Shown here piece after piece: positions 1-8,063 of a DNA stretch of 64,000 bases. Within the stretch, counting starts at the first letter, position 1, and each line of letters starts with the position of its first letter. The stretch is taken from the NCBI GenBank assembly GCA_021325095.1, contig JAJPHV010000115.1, positions 1-64,000 on the forward strand. The letters are read 5' to 3'. The stretch is from Chloroflexota bacterium (lineage in GTDB: Bacteria > Chloroflexota > Anaerolineae > Aggregatilineales > UBA2796). The notes under the pieces were generated by a model. It searched no databases, was not told where the DNA came from, and worked only from the letters and a program-made list of their open reading frames with translations. The position numbers and the translations under genes are program-made.

Positions 1-698
1 GCCGTGACCAGGATTTGCTGGCGTTCCGGGTAGATCGGCAGATCGACGCCAGCCATCGCGCAGATTTGACCCGACCACGCCCCCGCTGCGTTGACCACCA
101 CGCCCGTTTTGATGCGGCCCTGCGCGGTCTGCACGCCTGCAATCGCGCCGCCTGCGACCTCGATTCCGGTCACTTCGATTTCGCTCAACGTTTTGACGCC
201 GAGTTTGCGCCCCGCTGCGATGTAGCCGTTCACCACCCCCGATGGGTCGGCGATGCCATCCCGCCCGTAATACGTGCCGCCGATGATGCCGTCCAGGTTG
301 AGCAGCGGCACACGCGCTGCGATCTGATCCACCGTCCACACTTCGGAGGCCACGCCGTGCGCGTGCTGTCGGGCGACGTTTTGCTCGAACTGGGCCATTT
401 CTTCGGGCGTTGAGAGCAGGAACAGGTAGCCTGTTTGCCTCAGGTCGATGGGCTGGCCCGTCTCCTCCTCGAAGCGTTCGAGCATGGCAATGCTCTTGAT
501 CGACAATTCGATGTTGATGTCTGTCGAGAACTGGTGGCGGATCCCGCCTGCGCAGCGGCCCGTCGAACCTTGCCCGAAAAACGCCTCGCGTTCCAGGATC
601 ACCACGTCTTGCAGGCCGCGCTTCGCCAGGTGATAGGCGGTGCTCGCTCCCATCACCCCGCCGCCGATGATCACCACTTCCGCGCGCTCCGGTAACAT
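1..698 (-). CDS. FAD-dependent amine oxidoreductase (DAO family), 3' part outside window
   Basis: Minus-strand reading frame open from an ATG at 698 to the window edge (232 codons, no stop). The N-terminus reads MLPERAEVVIIGGGVMGAS, a Rossmann FAD-binding motif (GGGVMG at about residues 12-17), followed by YHLAKRG and the segment GSTGRCAGGIRHQF, which resembles the FAD-contacting region of sarcosine oxidase and glycine oxidase-like DAO proteins. Members oxidise secondary or primary amines or amino acids with FAD and oxygen or a quinone; the substrate cannot be told here. A purine-rich stretch with AAAGGACAG lies upstream of the ATG. It diverges from the gene at 789, with about 90 bases between them. 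Only the FAD-binding half and part of the substrate domain are visible. Confidence 0.85.
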   Translation of the reverse strand, partial: MLPERAEVVIIGGGVMGASTAYHLAKRGLQDVVILEREAFFGQGSTGRCAGGIRHQFSTDINIELSIKSIAMLERFEEETGQPIDLRQTGYLFLLSTPEEMAQFEQNVARQHAHGVASEVWTVDQIAARVPLLNLDGIIGGTYYGRDGIADPSGVVNGYIAAGRKLGVKTLSEIEVTGIEVAGGAIAGVQTAQGRIKTGVVVNAAGAWSGQICAMAGVDLPIYPERQQILVT

Positions 699-788
699 GA
701 TTCGCTGTCCTTTTTTCGACAAGTCTTAAAAGGTATTGGATAGAATAGACCGAAAATTGAAGTTTGGTAAGGCCAGAAGGAAATTGTC

Positions 789-1556
789 GTGGAACCCATC
801 AAGGTGCTTTACGTTGGCGACTCCGAGGTCGTCCTCAATCGCTATCTGGTCGGGGCAGATGTCATCGAGCAATCCTACTTCAACGACAACGGGCGCTGGT
901 TCCGTGAGGCGATGGCGAACGAGCCAACCGTGACCGTCCGGCACATCACGCCTCACGGCGTCCCCGCCGAGTTTCCTGGCACGCTGGACGAACTGCGCCA
1001 GTACGACGTGCTGATCTTCAGCGACATCGGCTACAACTCCATGATCTTTTACCCCGGTCTGACCCCGCCCTACGTGTACCCGCTCGGCCCGGATCGGGTC
1101 GGCATGGTGCGCCAGTTCGTGGAGCAGGGTAGCGGGTTCATCATGGTCGGCGGCTACCTGTCCTTTGCCGGGCTGAACGCCATCGCCCGTTGGTGGGATA
1201 CCGACGTGGAGACCATTCTGCCTGTGATCATCGCCCGGCACGATGATCGGGTGGAAGTGACGCAGGGTTTCCGCTTCGAGGTGACTCAGCCTGCGCATCC
1301 AATGGTCGCCGGGTTGCCCTGGGACGAGTCCAACTGGACACTGTGCGGCTACAATCGCGTCGTGCTGAAGGAGGGCGCGCAGCTTGTGGCAGCCTACCAG
1401 GGCGATCCGTTCATTGCCTGTTGGGACTACGAGGCCGGGCGCACGGCCATCTTCGCCTCGGATTTCGCGCCGCATTGGGCGGGCAGTTTTGTCCACTGGC
1501 CGCACTACTCGGCTTTCTGGCGACAGGTCATATACTGGTTGGCGAAACGCACATAG
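789..1556 (+). CDS. GATase1-like (DUF1355-type) protein
   Basis: A 255-aa soluble protein with a class I glutamine-amidotransferase-like fold: it opens with a beta strand (IKVLYVGDSEV), has an early strand-turn LIFSDIGYNSM, a central GSGFIMVGGYLSF at about residues 116-128 and a C-terminal WDYEAGRTAIFASDFAPHW block. This pattern matches the putative glutamine amidotransferase family (GATase1_like). No canonical Cys-His-Glu triad is obvious, so it may be a sugar- or ligand-binding relative and not an amidotransferase. The start is GTG at 789 with AAGGA 6-8 bases upstream. A TAGAAT box at 741-746 could be its -10, but no matching -35 was found. It is 15 bases from the next gene, so the two are probably co-transcribed and may act on the same metabolite. 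Confidence 0.75.
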   Translation: MEPIKVLYVGDSEVVLNRYLVGADVIEQSYFNDNGRWFREAMANEPTVTVRHITPHGVPAEFPGTLDELRQYDVLIFSDIGYNSMIFYPGLTPPYVYPLGPDRVGMVRQFVEQGSGFIMVGGYLSFAGLNAIARWWDTDVETILPVIIARHDDRVEVTQGFRFEVTQPAHPMVAGLPWDESNWTLCGYNRVVLKEGAQLVAAYQGDPFIACWDYEAGRTAIFASDFAPHWAGSFVHWPHYSAFWRQVIYWLAKRT

Positions 1557-1571
1557 GAATCTGGCAAATCT

Positions 1572-2840
1572 ATGATCAACGAAGAATCGCTGCAAGCTGT
1601 CGGCGCGGCAAGGTTGAACGAGCATTTTGGCAAACCGCTGTACGACTCATATTGTTTCTCACGCATTCCGCAGACAGCCGTTCACCTGCTGACAGGCCAG
1701 GGCGATCCTGGTCTACCTGCACACACGTTGGATGGTCTGCCCGCCCGCTACGACAAGGTGATCTTGTTGTACGTGGACGCCTTTGGCTGGCGCTTCTTTG
1801 AGCAGGTTGCCGAGCGCTACCCCTTTCTACAACACTTCTTAAAGGAGGGCGTCGTCTCCAAGCTGACGACGCAGTTTCCATCGACCACTGCCGCCCACAT
1901 GACCACCATCCACACCGGCCTGCCCGTCGGGCAAACGGGCGTCTACGAGTGGTTCTACTACGAGCCGCTGGTGGATCGCATGATTTCGCCGCTCATTTTT
2001 TCCTTTGGCAGGGACAAAGACCTGGGCACGCTCACCCAAACGGGTCTTGCGCCGCAGCAGTTTTTCCCCTTCCCGTCGATCTACCAGACGCTGGCCCGGT
2101 ATGGCGTCAAAAGCTACATCTTCCAGGATCGAGAGTATACCCCTGCACCCTACGCCGATGCGGTGATGCAGGGCGCGACGCATGTGCCCTTCAAGACGTT
2201 CTCGGAAGGGCTGGTCAACCTGGTCGAAACAGTACGTATTGAGCAAGAACGTCTATATGCCTACCTGTATTTTGACAGCATTGACTCGATAGGCCACCCC
2301 TACGGGCCATCCTCCCCGCACTTCTGGGCCGAGATCGATACCTGCCTGACGGTGCTGGAACGACTGCTCTACGACTCATTGGCCGGGAAGGTCAAGAACA
2401 CACTGCTGCTCATTACCGCCGATCACGGCCAGGTCGATATTTCACCCGAGACGACCATCTACCTCAACCGACTCGGCCTGCCCATCGAGTCGTGGCTCAA
2501 GACCAACCACCAGGGGGAACTGCTCGTGCCGGGCGGTTCCGCGCGTGATCTGTTCCTGTATGTCCGCGACGAAGCGCTGGACGAAGCGCACGAGAAGTTG
2601 TCCCGCGCTCTGGCAGGCCACGCCGAGGTGTACCACGTCCGGGACCTGATCGAGCAGAGCTACTTCGGCCCGCCCTCCGATGCCCTGCGGCAGCGAGTCG
2701 CCAACCTGGTGATTCTGCCATACGAACACGATTCGGTGTGGTGGTACGAAAAAGGGCTGTTCGAGCAGCGCTTTCGCGGCCATCATGGCGGACTCGCACC
2801 GGGCGAAATGGAAACACTCTTGCTGGCCTTGCCACTCTGA
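1572..2840 (+). CDS. alkaline-phosphatase-superfamily phosphodiesterase / pyrophosphatase
   Basis: A 422-aa protein of the nucleotide pyrophosphatase/phosphodiesterase branch of the alkaline phosphatase superfamily. Two-metal ligands are visible in order: Asp in LLYVDAFGW (about residue 69), the Thr nucleophile region FPSTTAAHMTT (about 103-112), Asp/His in DSIDSIGHPYG, Asp/His in ITADHGQ and a last His in FRGHHGGL near the C-terminus. Members hydrolyse phosphodiester or phosphonate-type bonds with two Zn ions. There is no signal peptide, so a cytoplasmic location is likely. It lies 15 bases after the GATase1-like gene and probably forms a two-gene operon with it. The substrate is unknown. 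Confidence 0.85.
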   Translation: MINEESLQAVGAARLNEHFGKPLYDSYCFSRIPQTAVHLLTGQGDPGLPAHTLDGLPARYDKVILLYVDAFGWRFFEQVAERYPFLQHFLKEGVVSKLTTQFPSTTAAHMTTIHTGLPVGQTGVYEWFYYEPLVDRMISPLIFSFGRDKDLGTLTQTGLAPQQFFPFPSIYQTLARYGVKSYIFQDREYTPAPYADAVMQGATHVPFKTFSEGLVNLVETVRIEQERLYAYLYFDSIDSIGHPYGPSSPHFWAEIDTCLTVLERLLYDSLAGKVKNTLLLITADHGQVDISPETTIYLNRLGLPIESWLKTNHQGELLVPGGSARDLFLYVRDEALDEAHEKLSRALAGHAEVYHVRDLIEQSYFGPPSDALRQRVANLVILPYEHDSVWWYEKGLFEQRFRGHHGGLAPGEMETLLLALPL

Positions 2841-3035
2841 CAACCGACTCGTGCAATTGTTGGCGAAACCTCGAATGACCAAGCCAGATCACTGCTATAT
2901 TCACTCTCCGCTCTTGTGAGGACGATGCCATATTCGGTGAGGTCGCGTCAGGTCGGTCAGTCGTGGAGGTTATCGTATCTACGGCAAGCCCCATACCCCA
3001 AATGGCCTGGACGCACGGCACGATGCGCCGAAAGA

Positions 3036-4094
3036 CTACTGCACTGCCCAGACCACGCCATCACTGGAGCAAGAGGGTAATGAGAGATCCAATATACTTC
3101 CATTCGCCATACTGATCAGATAATTGGATGTTCGCGAATTAGTAACTTCACGAATCGCAAGATAATTCCCATCGGGCGACCAACTGACTGAATGTGCATA
3201 GCCCTGTAATTGCTGAAGACCGAAAATACGGGTGATCGCGCCTTCAACATCAAGAATTTGAACTTGATGTCCATCGGCAATTGTGGCAACGTGCTGTCCA
3301 TCGGGTGACCAGGCGGTTCCCATGTAGTTGATTGCCGGATTTTTGGAGAGATCCATCGTCTTCCCTGTTTCCACATCGACCATGCGGATCTTGCTGTCAA
3401 ATCTCGGCGCATAAAATGAGGTAAATGCAAGATATTTGCTATCAGGGGACCAGACCGGATCCGTCGTTAATCCCGGAGAAGATGTGGTGCGTATTTCACC
3501 TTCGTCGATGTCGATAATGAACATAACCGAGCTATAGGAATTGCTCACGGTGGCGATATATTTCCCGTCGGGTGACCAAACAGGAGAGGATGAGGCTGAT
3601 GCACTGAGTGAAAACTCACGCAGGGTGTTTGTCGCCGCGCCGACCACAGAAATCTGAGAAATTTGCGTCAAGGTCTTGCTCCGCACCCTAGCAAGCGCGA
3701 GCTGACGCCCATCGGGCGACCAGACAGGCGGCGGAACGGACGGCATCTGTTCCTCGCTAGATAAAGGCAAATAGATGAGATTCTGGGGCATTTCACCCGT
3801 CAGATCACCGATATAAACACCTTTGAATTTGCCAGTTTCTGGCATTTCATAGGCGATTTGCCAGTTATCCGGGCGCAAATTGGGTATACTCGCCAGGCGA
3901 CGAAAACTCTTGAAAACCCTGATCCGCGAACCATTTGACCAGTCATACAGGTAAATTTCTGTATCATCGTGGCAATGAGCAGTAAATGCGAGGATTGTAT
4001 TTGGGAGCCTGTGGCCCAATACCAGTGCCAGGCCAAGCGAGGCACTGCATATGCAGCAAATCAAAATACCAACGCGCAAGAGTATTCGCATCAT
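3036..4094 (-). CDS. membrane-anchored PD40 (WSPDG) beta-propeller protein
   Basis: A 352-aa protein starting MMRILLRVGILICCICS with one hydrophobic segment (about residues 3-24) that is either a signal peptide or an anchor; the rest is exported. Five WSPD repeats (PVWSPDGRQLALA, PVWSPDGKYIA, PVWSPDSKYLA, AWSPDGQHVA, SWSPDGNYLA) mark a six-bladed TolB/PD40-like propeller. The frame also opens from a TTG at 4133, but the double ATG at 4094/4091 places the hydrophobic segment correctly at the N-terminus and is preferred. The stop is at 3036. Codon use is less GC-rich than in its neighbours. It shares strand and region with the large LuxR-type gene upstream (stop at 4222), but the gap of about 130 bases leaves co-transcription open. 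Confidence 0.8.
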   Translation of the reverse strand: MMRILLRVGILICCICSASLGLALVLGHRLPNTILAFTAHCHDDTEIYLYDWSNGSRIRVFKSFRRLASIPNLRPDNWQIAYEMPETGKFKGVYIGDLTGEMPQNLIYLPLSSEEQMPSVPPPVWSPDGRQLALARVRSKTLTQISQISVVGAATNTLREFSLSASASSSPVWSPDGKYIATVSNSYSSVMFIIDIDEGEIRTTSSPGLTTDPVWSPDSKYLAFTSFYAPRFDSKIRMVDVETGKTMDLSKNPAINYMGTAWSPDGQHVATIADGHQVQILDVEGAITRIFGLQQLQGYAHSVSWSPDGNYLAIREVTNSRTSNYLISMANGSILDLSLPSCSSDGVVWAVQ

Positions 4095-4221
4095 TGACTC
4101 GCTCAATTTCACCCGATTGCAGTCGGTTCCCAATCACGTCCTGGCCCGATTGGAATCAGCATATGAGCGAAATCAATGCAGAGTCACCTGACAAACGTTT
4201 GGTTTGGAGTTTGTTTTTCAG

Positions 4222-7107
4222 TCAGCGAAACAGGGGCAACTGTTGAGCGCGGTAGACAGCCTGAGCGCGGTTCTGCACGCCCAGTTTGCTGTAGATCTGT
4301 GTGGTATACCACTTGACCGTTCCCTCGGAGAGGATGAGCCTCTCGGCGATCTTGCGGTTGGAAAGACCTGACACAATGAGTTGCAAAACTTCCAGTTCTC
4401 GTTGATTCAGAGGTTCGGTCAGGCCCAGATTGCCTGGAGACTCAACGGTGCCAGGTTGAGATTCTGGCGAAGTCTGGAATACTTCAATAAGTTGTGCCAG
4501 GACCGTTTCGGGGTCTAGCTGTGCGCCTCTGGCCCAGGCTGCTGCAAAGCCTTCTGGCCCAAGTTCAGCCTCCAACGCGGCACGGAGATCAGCCGACAGC
4601 CGCCATTTTTCCAGCCACCCGATGCCCTGTGAATAATGCGCATAGGTCAAGGACAATAGCTCGACTGCATATTGGCTGAATCCTTCATGGGCCAGGATGA
4701 TGGCGCTGATTGCAAGCCCATAGTGTGTATACTGAGGCTGATGAAACGGTGCCACCTGGTGTAACACGGCTTGGTTGTGTAGTCTGGCGCTGCGATAATC
4801 ACCTAACCCGCAGGCATTCATCGCTAACTGAAACTCTAAACAAATCAATTGCATTCCGTTAGTCGCTATGGCCCGGCTCTCTTCGCAGAGAAGTCTGGCC
4901 CGCGGATAATCTTCGTTCAAATTAGCGACCAGTCCCAATGTTTCCAGGGCCATTGATTTGCCATCATTAAAGTTGATGTCCAGAGCCAGGTTCAGTGCCT
5001 CTGTAGCCCGAGTTCTGGCGGTCTCGACGTCTCCACGAAAGAAAGCATAGAAGCCCAGTAGCGCAAGATTGACGGTGAGGTGTGCTCGGTCACCAGTTTC
5101 GCGGCGCAGAATCAGCGCTTCAGCAGCGTAGGCTTCAAACTGGTCAAAATTGCCGAAAGGTGCTGCCGCAACTGCCAGACTGAAGAGACCTTCTGCCATA
5201 CCGATCTTGTCGCCGATTTCACGCGCTATATTAAGAGATTGCTGCGTAAGGCTAACGAATTTCTCCATTTGGCCCAAATGGAAGGGGCAAAAGGCAAGGT
5301 ATTGAATGGTTCGACCGACATAATAGCGAACATTCAGGCGGGTGTAGTGCACCAGAGCTTGCTCGAAGTGTGCGCTTGCCTCATGAAAATTGCGCTCAAT
5401 TCTGGCTAGCTCGCCTAGAGTCCAGAAGCAAAAACCCATCTCAGACAGGTCATTGTGTTTTTGCGCGATAGCCAAACTACACTCAATCCACGATTGAATC
5501 CGTTCATCCAGTTCGAGATAGCCCTGCACTTGCAGGCGGGTGGCGCGCGCCAACAATCGTCCCCACAGCGGCTCATCCACTGGGGAAGAAAAAAACTTCT
5601 GCGCCGACTCAAACAAGTCCCGACCTTCCTGGAAGCGGCTGCGTGCCTCGAAGAAGAGGTACATACCTTGCAGGGTGCGGTTCACCGTTTCCCCATCGTG
5701 CTGCTGTAATGCCCAACCCCATGCGGCCAGGATATTTTCAAAATCCACCTGAAATTCGTTGAGGGCTTCAAGCTGCCTATGACCGGTTAAGTCCGCCTCC
5801 CATCGCGCTACAGATGTGCTGAAATATGTGCAATGCCGCACATGCACCTCTTGACTGGTCTCGGGCGCTGCTTTGAGTCGCTCTTCAGCGTACTGACGTA
5901 GAAGCGGTTGCATCTCAAAGCGCCCCGCCGGGCTGACTCGCAGTCTCGTCTTATCCACCAATGCCGATAAAATGCCGAGCGATGCGTTTGTCACTGTTTC
6001 GGCAGCCTGTCGTGAACACCCTCCTCGAAAGACAGAGAGCTTCGCAAAAATATCCTGTTCATCTTCGGACAGTAAGTTCCAGGAATAGTCCAGCACCGCG
6101 CGCATGTTACGATGCCGAGCTGACACATTGCGTACCCTTGACTCAAGAATGTCAATGCCTTGTTCGATCTCTGACGCGATGGTTGCGCACGGCAGCACAC
6201 GCACCCAGGAGGCAGCCAGTTCGAGTCCCAGCGGCATTCCCTCTAGCATCTGGCAGATGCGAAGTACGCTGGACGGGTCATCAGCCAGATTGAAGTCAGC
6301 GCGAACCCGCCGGGCACTCTGTACGAATAGCTGTACAGCGCTGTAGTCATCAATAGGCCCGTCATTCAGACTTCTAGGGAAGCCCATCCCTTTGACCGGG
6401 TAGAGCCATTCTTCTTGCAGGTTAAGCGCTTCGCGGGAAGTGACCATCGCCTTTAGGTTCGGAGCCTCTGCAAGAATGTCGCTTATGATGTCCACCCCAC
6501 CTAATAGATGTTCAAAGTTGTCCAAGATGAGCAATTGTTGCTTGTGCCGCAAGTAGTCTAGCAATTGCTGTTTGGGGTCGGCGCCGGGGTAAAACTGGAG
6601 GTTAATCGCACTGGCAATGGTGGGAACAATATGGTCAGGAGAATTAATGGGTTGCATCGCAACAAAATAAACACCATCACGATAATTCCCCAATTGTTGT
6701 GCTGCTGCTTCAATTGCCAGCCGCGTCTTGCCAATGCCGCCTGGTCCCGCCATCGTCAACAGTTGACAAGCAGGGTTACTCAGAAGTTGGGCGATTTCTG
6801 CCAGCTCTGTTGTCCGGCCTATGAAGGTTGTTGCTTGTCGGGGCAGATTATGGATTGACACCTGTGCCGCAGGCTGCGGCACAGGTGTCAGCACACCGAG
6901 CCGCTGCGCTTGAGTGATCGCCTCAGCACGGTTGCGAACGCCAAGCTTGCTATAAATCTGCCGATTGTACCACTTCACGGTACCTACGGTGAGAATGACG
7001 GCGTCGGCAATCTCATTGTCGGTGAGACCATTGGTGAGCAGGCGCAGAATTTCCCGCTCACGATCCGTGAGTACAACTTTGCCAAGCTGCCGATCTAGCT
7101 CAACCAT
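4222..7107 (-). CDS. giant LuxR-type regulator with HTH at both ends, NB-ARC-like ATPase and TPR region
   Basis: A 961-aa cytoplasmic regulator. Residues about 8-70 form one LuxR/GerE HTH (LTDREREILRLL, then GTVKWYNRQIYSKLGV). Residues about 95-350 form an NB-ARC/AP-ATPase-like module with FIGRTTELAEI, Walker A GPGGIGKTR and Walker B LLILDNFEHLL. About 420-860 is a helical TPR-like region. Residues about 895-961 form a second LuxR HTH (LNQRELEVLQLI, GTVKWYTTQIYSKLGV). The two HTHs are very similar, suggesting duplication of one domain within the gene. Such STAND regulators normally carry a single terminal HTH. A TATAAT box lies 30 bases upstream of the ATG at 7107. The inducer and target genes are unknown; the adjacent secreted protein and propeller gene are possible targets. 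Confidence 0.9.
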   Translation of the reverse strand: MVELDRQLGKVVLTDREREILRLLTNGLTDNEIADAVILTVGTVKWYNRQIYSKLGVRNRAEAITQAQRLGVLTPVPQPAAQVSIHNLPRQATTFIGRTTELAEIAQLLSNPACQLLTMAGPGGIGKTRLAIEAAAQQLGNYRDGVYFVAMQPINSPDHIVPTIASAINLQFYPGADPKQQLLDYLRHKQQLLILDNFEHLLGGVDIISDILAEAPNLKAMVTSREALNLQEEWLYPVKGMGFPRSLNDGPIDDYSAVQLFVQSARRVRADFNLADDPSSVLRICQMLEGMPLGLELAASWVRVLPCATIASEIEQGIDILESRVRNVSARHRNMRAVLDYSWNLLSEDEQDIFAKLSVFRGGCSRQAAETVTNASLGILSALVDKTRLRVSPAGRFEMQPLLRQYAEERLKAAPETSQEVHVRHCTYFSTSVARWEADLTGHRQLEALNEFQVDFENILAAWGWALQQHDGETVNRTLQGMYLFFEARSRFQEGRDLFESAQKFFSSPVDEPLWGRLLARATRLQVQGYLELDERIQSWIECSLAIAQKHNDLSEMGFCFWTLGELARIERNFHEASAHFEQALVHYTRLNVRYYVGRTIQYLAFCPFHLGQMEKFVSLTQQSLNIAREIGDKIGMAEGLFSLAVAAAPFGNFDQFEAYAAEALILRRETGDRAHLTVNLALLGFYAFFRGDVETARTRATEALNLALDINFNDGKSMALETLGLVANLNEDYPRARLLCEESRAIATNGMQLICLEFQLAMNACGLGDYRSARLHNQAVLHQVAPFHQPQYTHYGLAISAIILAHEGFSQYAVELLSLTYAHYSQGIGWLEKWRLSADLRAALEAELGPEGFAAAWARGAQLDPETVLAQLIEVFQTSPESQPGTVESPGNLGLTEPLNQRELEVLQLIVSGLSNRKIAERLILSEGTVKWYTTQIYSKLGVQNRAQAVYRAQQLPLFR

Positions 7108-7136
7108 GATCGATTTGATCTGTTCGGATAAATCTA

Positions 7137-7167
7137 ATTATACCAAAGAAAGAACAGTATTATTCAA
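7137..7167 (-). promoter_or_regulatory. predicted sigma70-type promoter of the LuxR-type gene
   Basis: Read on the minus strand: TTGAAT (7167-7162), a 19-base AT-rich spacer, then a perfect TATAAT (7142-7137). The predicted transcription start is about 20 bases before the ATG at 7107. The spacer is longer than ideal, so an activator or a different -35 may be used. Confidence 0.5.
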
Positions 7168-7262
7168 ACCGGTGAGATGAATTTCCTGTCTTTCGATAGG
7201 TGACATCCCTTTCCTGAAAGCCTTACTGTGGAGCAATCGCAAACGCAAAGAGGAGACAGGTT

Positions 7263-7844
7263 ATGAAACTCCGAAAAATGATCTTGCCCGCGATTGTGGG
7301 CCTCAGTCTGCTGTTGGGGCAACTTCCTGCGTCGGTCTCAGCGCAAGGGCCAACAGCAACCCCAGAACTACCGGATAAAACGATGCGCTTGATAGACGAC
7401 GTGCGCGGTGCTACTGCCCAGTTCCGCGACCTGGACACAGCGAAGAAAGCAGGCTACGACAAATTCCTGACGTGCTTCCGCTATGGAGACAAGCGAGGCA
7501 TGGGGCAGCATTACGTCAACGGCACGCTGGCAGGCGATGACGTTCTCGACCCGATGAAACCCGAAGCACTGGTCTATGAACCGCGTGCAGATGGCACGAT
7601 GATCCTGGTAGCGTTTGAGTACCTGGTCTTTGCCGACAAGTGGGACCCAAAGAAGACCGGACGCGCCGCACCCACCCTCTACGGTCAGCCGCTGATGCTC
7701 ATGACCAACATTCCTGACACGCCGCTTGTCTGGGGGCTACATCTCTGGTTGTGGTCGTACAACCCTGAAGGACTATTCGCCAACTTCAACCCGCTGGTCT
7801 CGTGCCCCTCAGGGATGCCCTCCATCGATATGTCAGGGATGTAA
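7263..7844 (+). CDS. conserved-type secreted protein of unknown function
   Basis: A 193-aa protein with a clear signal peptide (MKLRKMILPAIVGLSLLLGQ, cleavage likely after VSA near residue 28) and a mature domain with the pattern GMGQHYVNGTL, LDPMKPEALVYEP and LVAFEYLVF. I recall unnamed secreted proteins in other phyla with the same GMG-HYxN / PE-L-YEP / VEY layout, but know no function. There are two cysteines (FLTCFRYG and LVSCPSG). The ATG at 7263 has a strong AGAGGAG ribosome-binding site 8 bases upstream. It diverges from the LuxR-type gene with 155 bases between, so that regulator may control it. Confidence 0.75.
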   Translation: MKLRKMILPAIVGLSLLLGQLPASVSAQGPTATPELPDKTMRLIDDVRGATAQFRDLDTAKKAGYDKFLTCFRYGDKRGMGQHYVNGTLAGDDVLDPMKPEALVYEPRADGTMILVAFEYLVFADKWDPKKTGRAAPTLYGQPLMLMTNIPDTPLVWGLHLWLWSYNPEGLFANFNPLVSCPSGMPSIDMSGM

Positions 7845-7890
7845 CCCCGCCCGAGTAGCCCGCGCCCAAAACGTAAGGTACAAGATCAAG

Positions 7891-7920
7891 CCCGCACCGA
7901 AACAGGTTTCGGAGTGCGGG
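7891..7920. terminator. candidate stem-loop terminator
   Basis: Inverted repeat CCCGCAC-CGAAAC (7891-7903) against GTTTCG-GA-GTGCGGG (7906-7920): 13 pairs with a 2-base bulge, between the convergent ends of the secreted-protein gene and the CDF transporter. There is no long T-run on either side, so intrinsic termination is uncertain. Confidence 0.4.
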
Positions 7921-8063
7921 CCTTCTGCGTAGCCTCCGGATCGGGTTTCGAGGGTGTCAGGATCTGATTCTTGCTCAATTAATGGGTTGCTTCCGCGGGA
8001 CGCCTGTGCCAAGTGTACAGTATCGTCGGGAAAGAGACGGACAGTGTCCACCAACACCATCAT

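Noticed and set aside
2925..3080. 51-aa reading frame after GAGGACG, between the phosphodiesterase and the propeller gene
   Set aside because: It overlaps the end of the convergent propeller gene, its sequence (MPYSVRSRQVG...) looks like chance coding, and no homologue is known to me.
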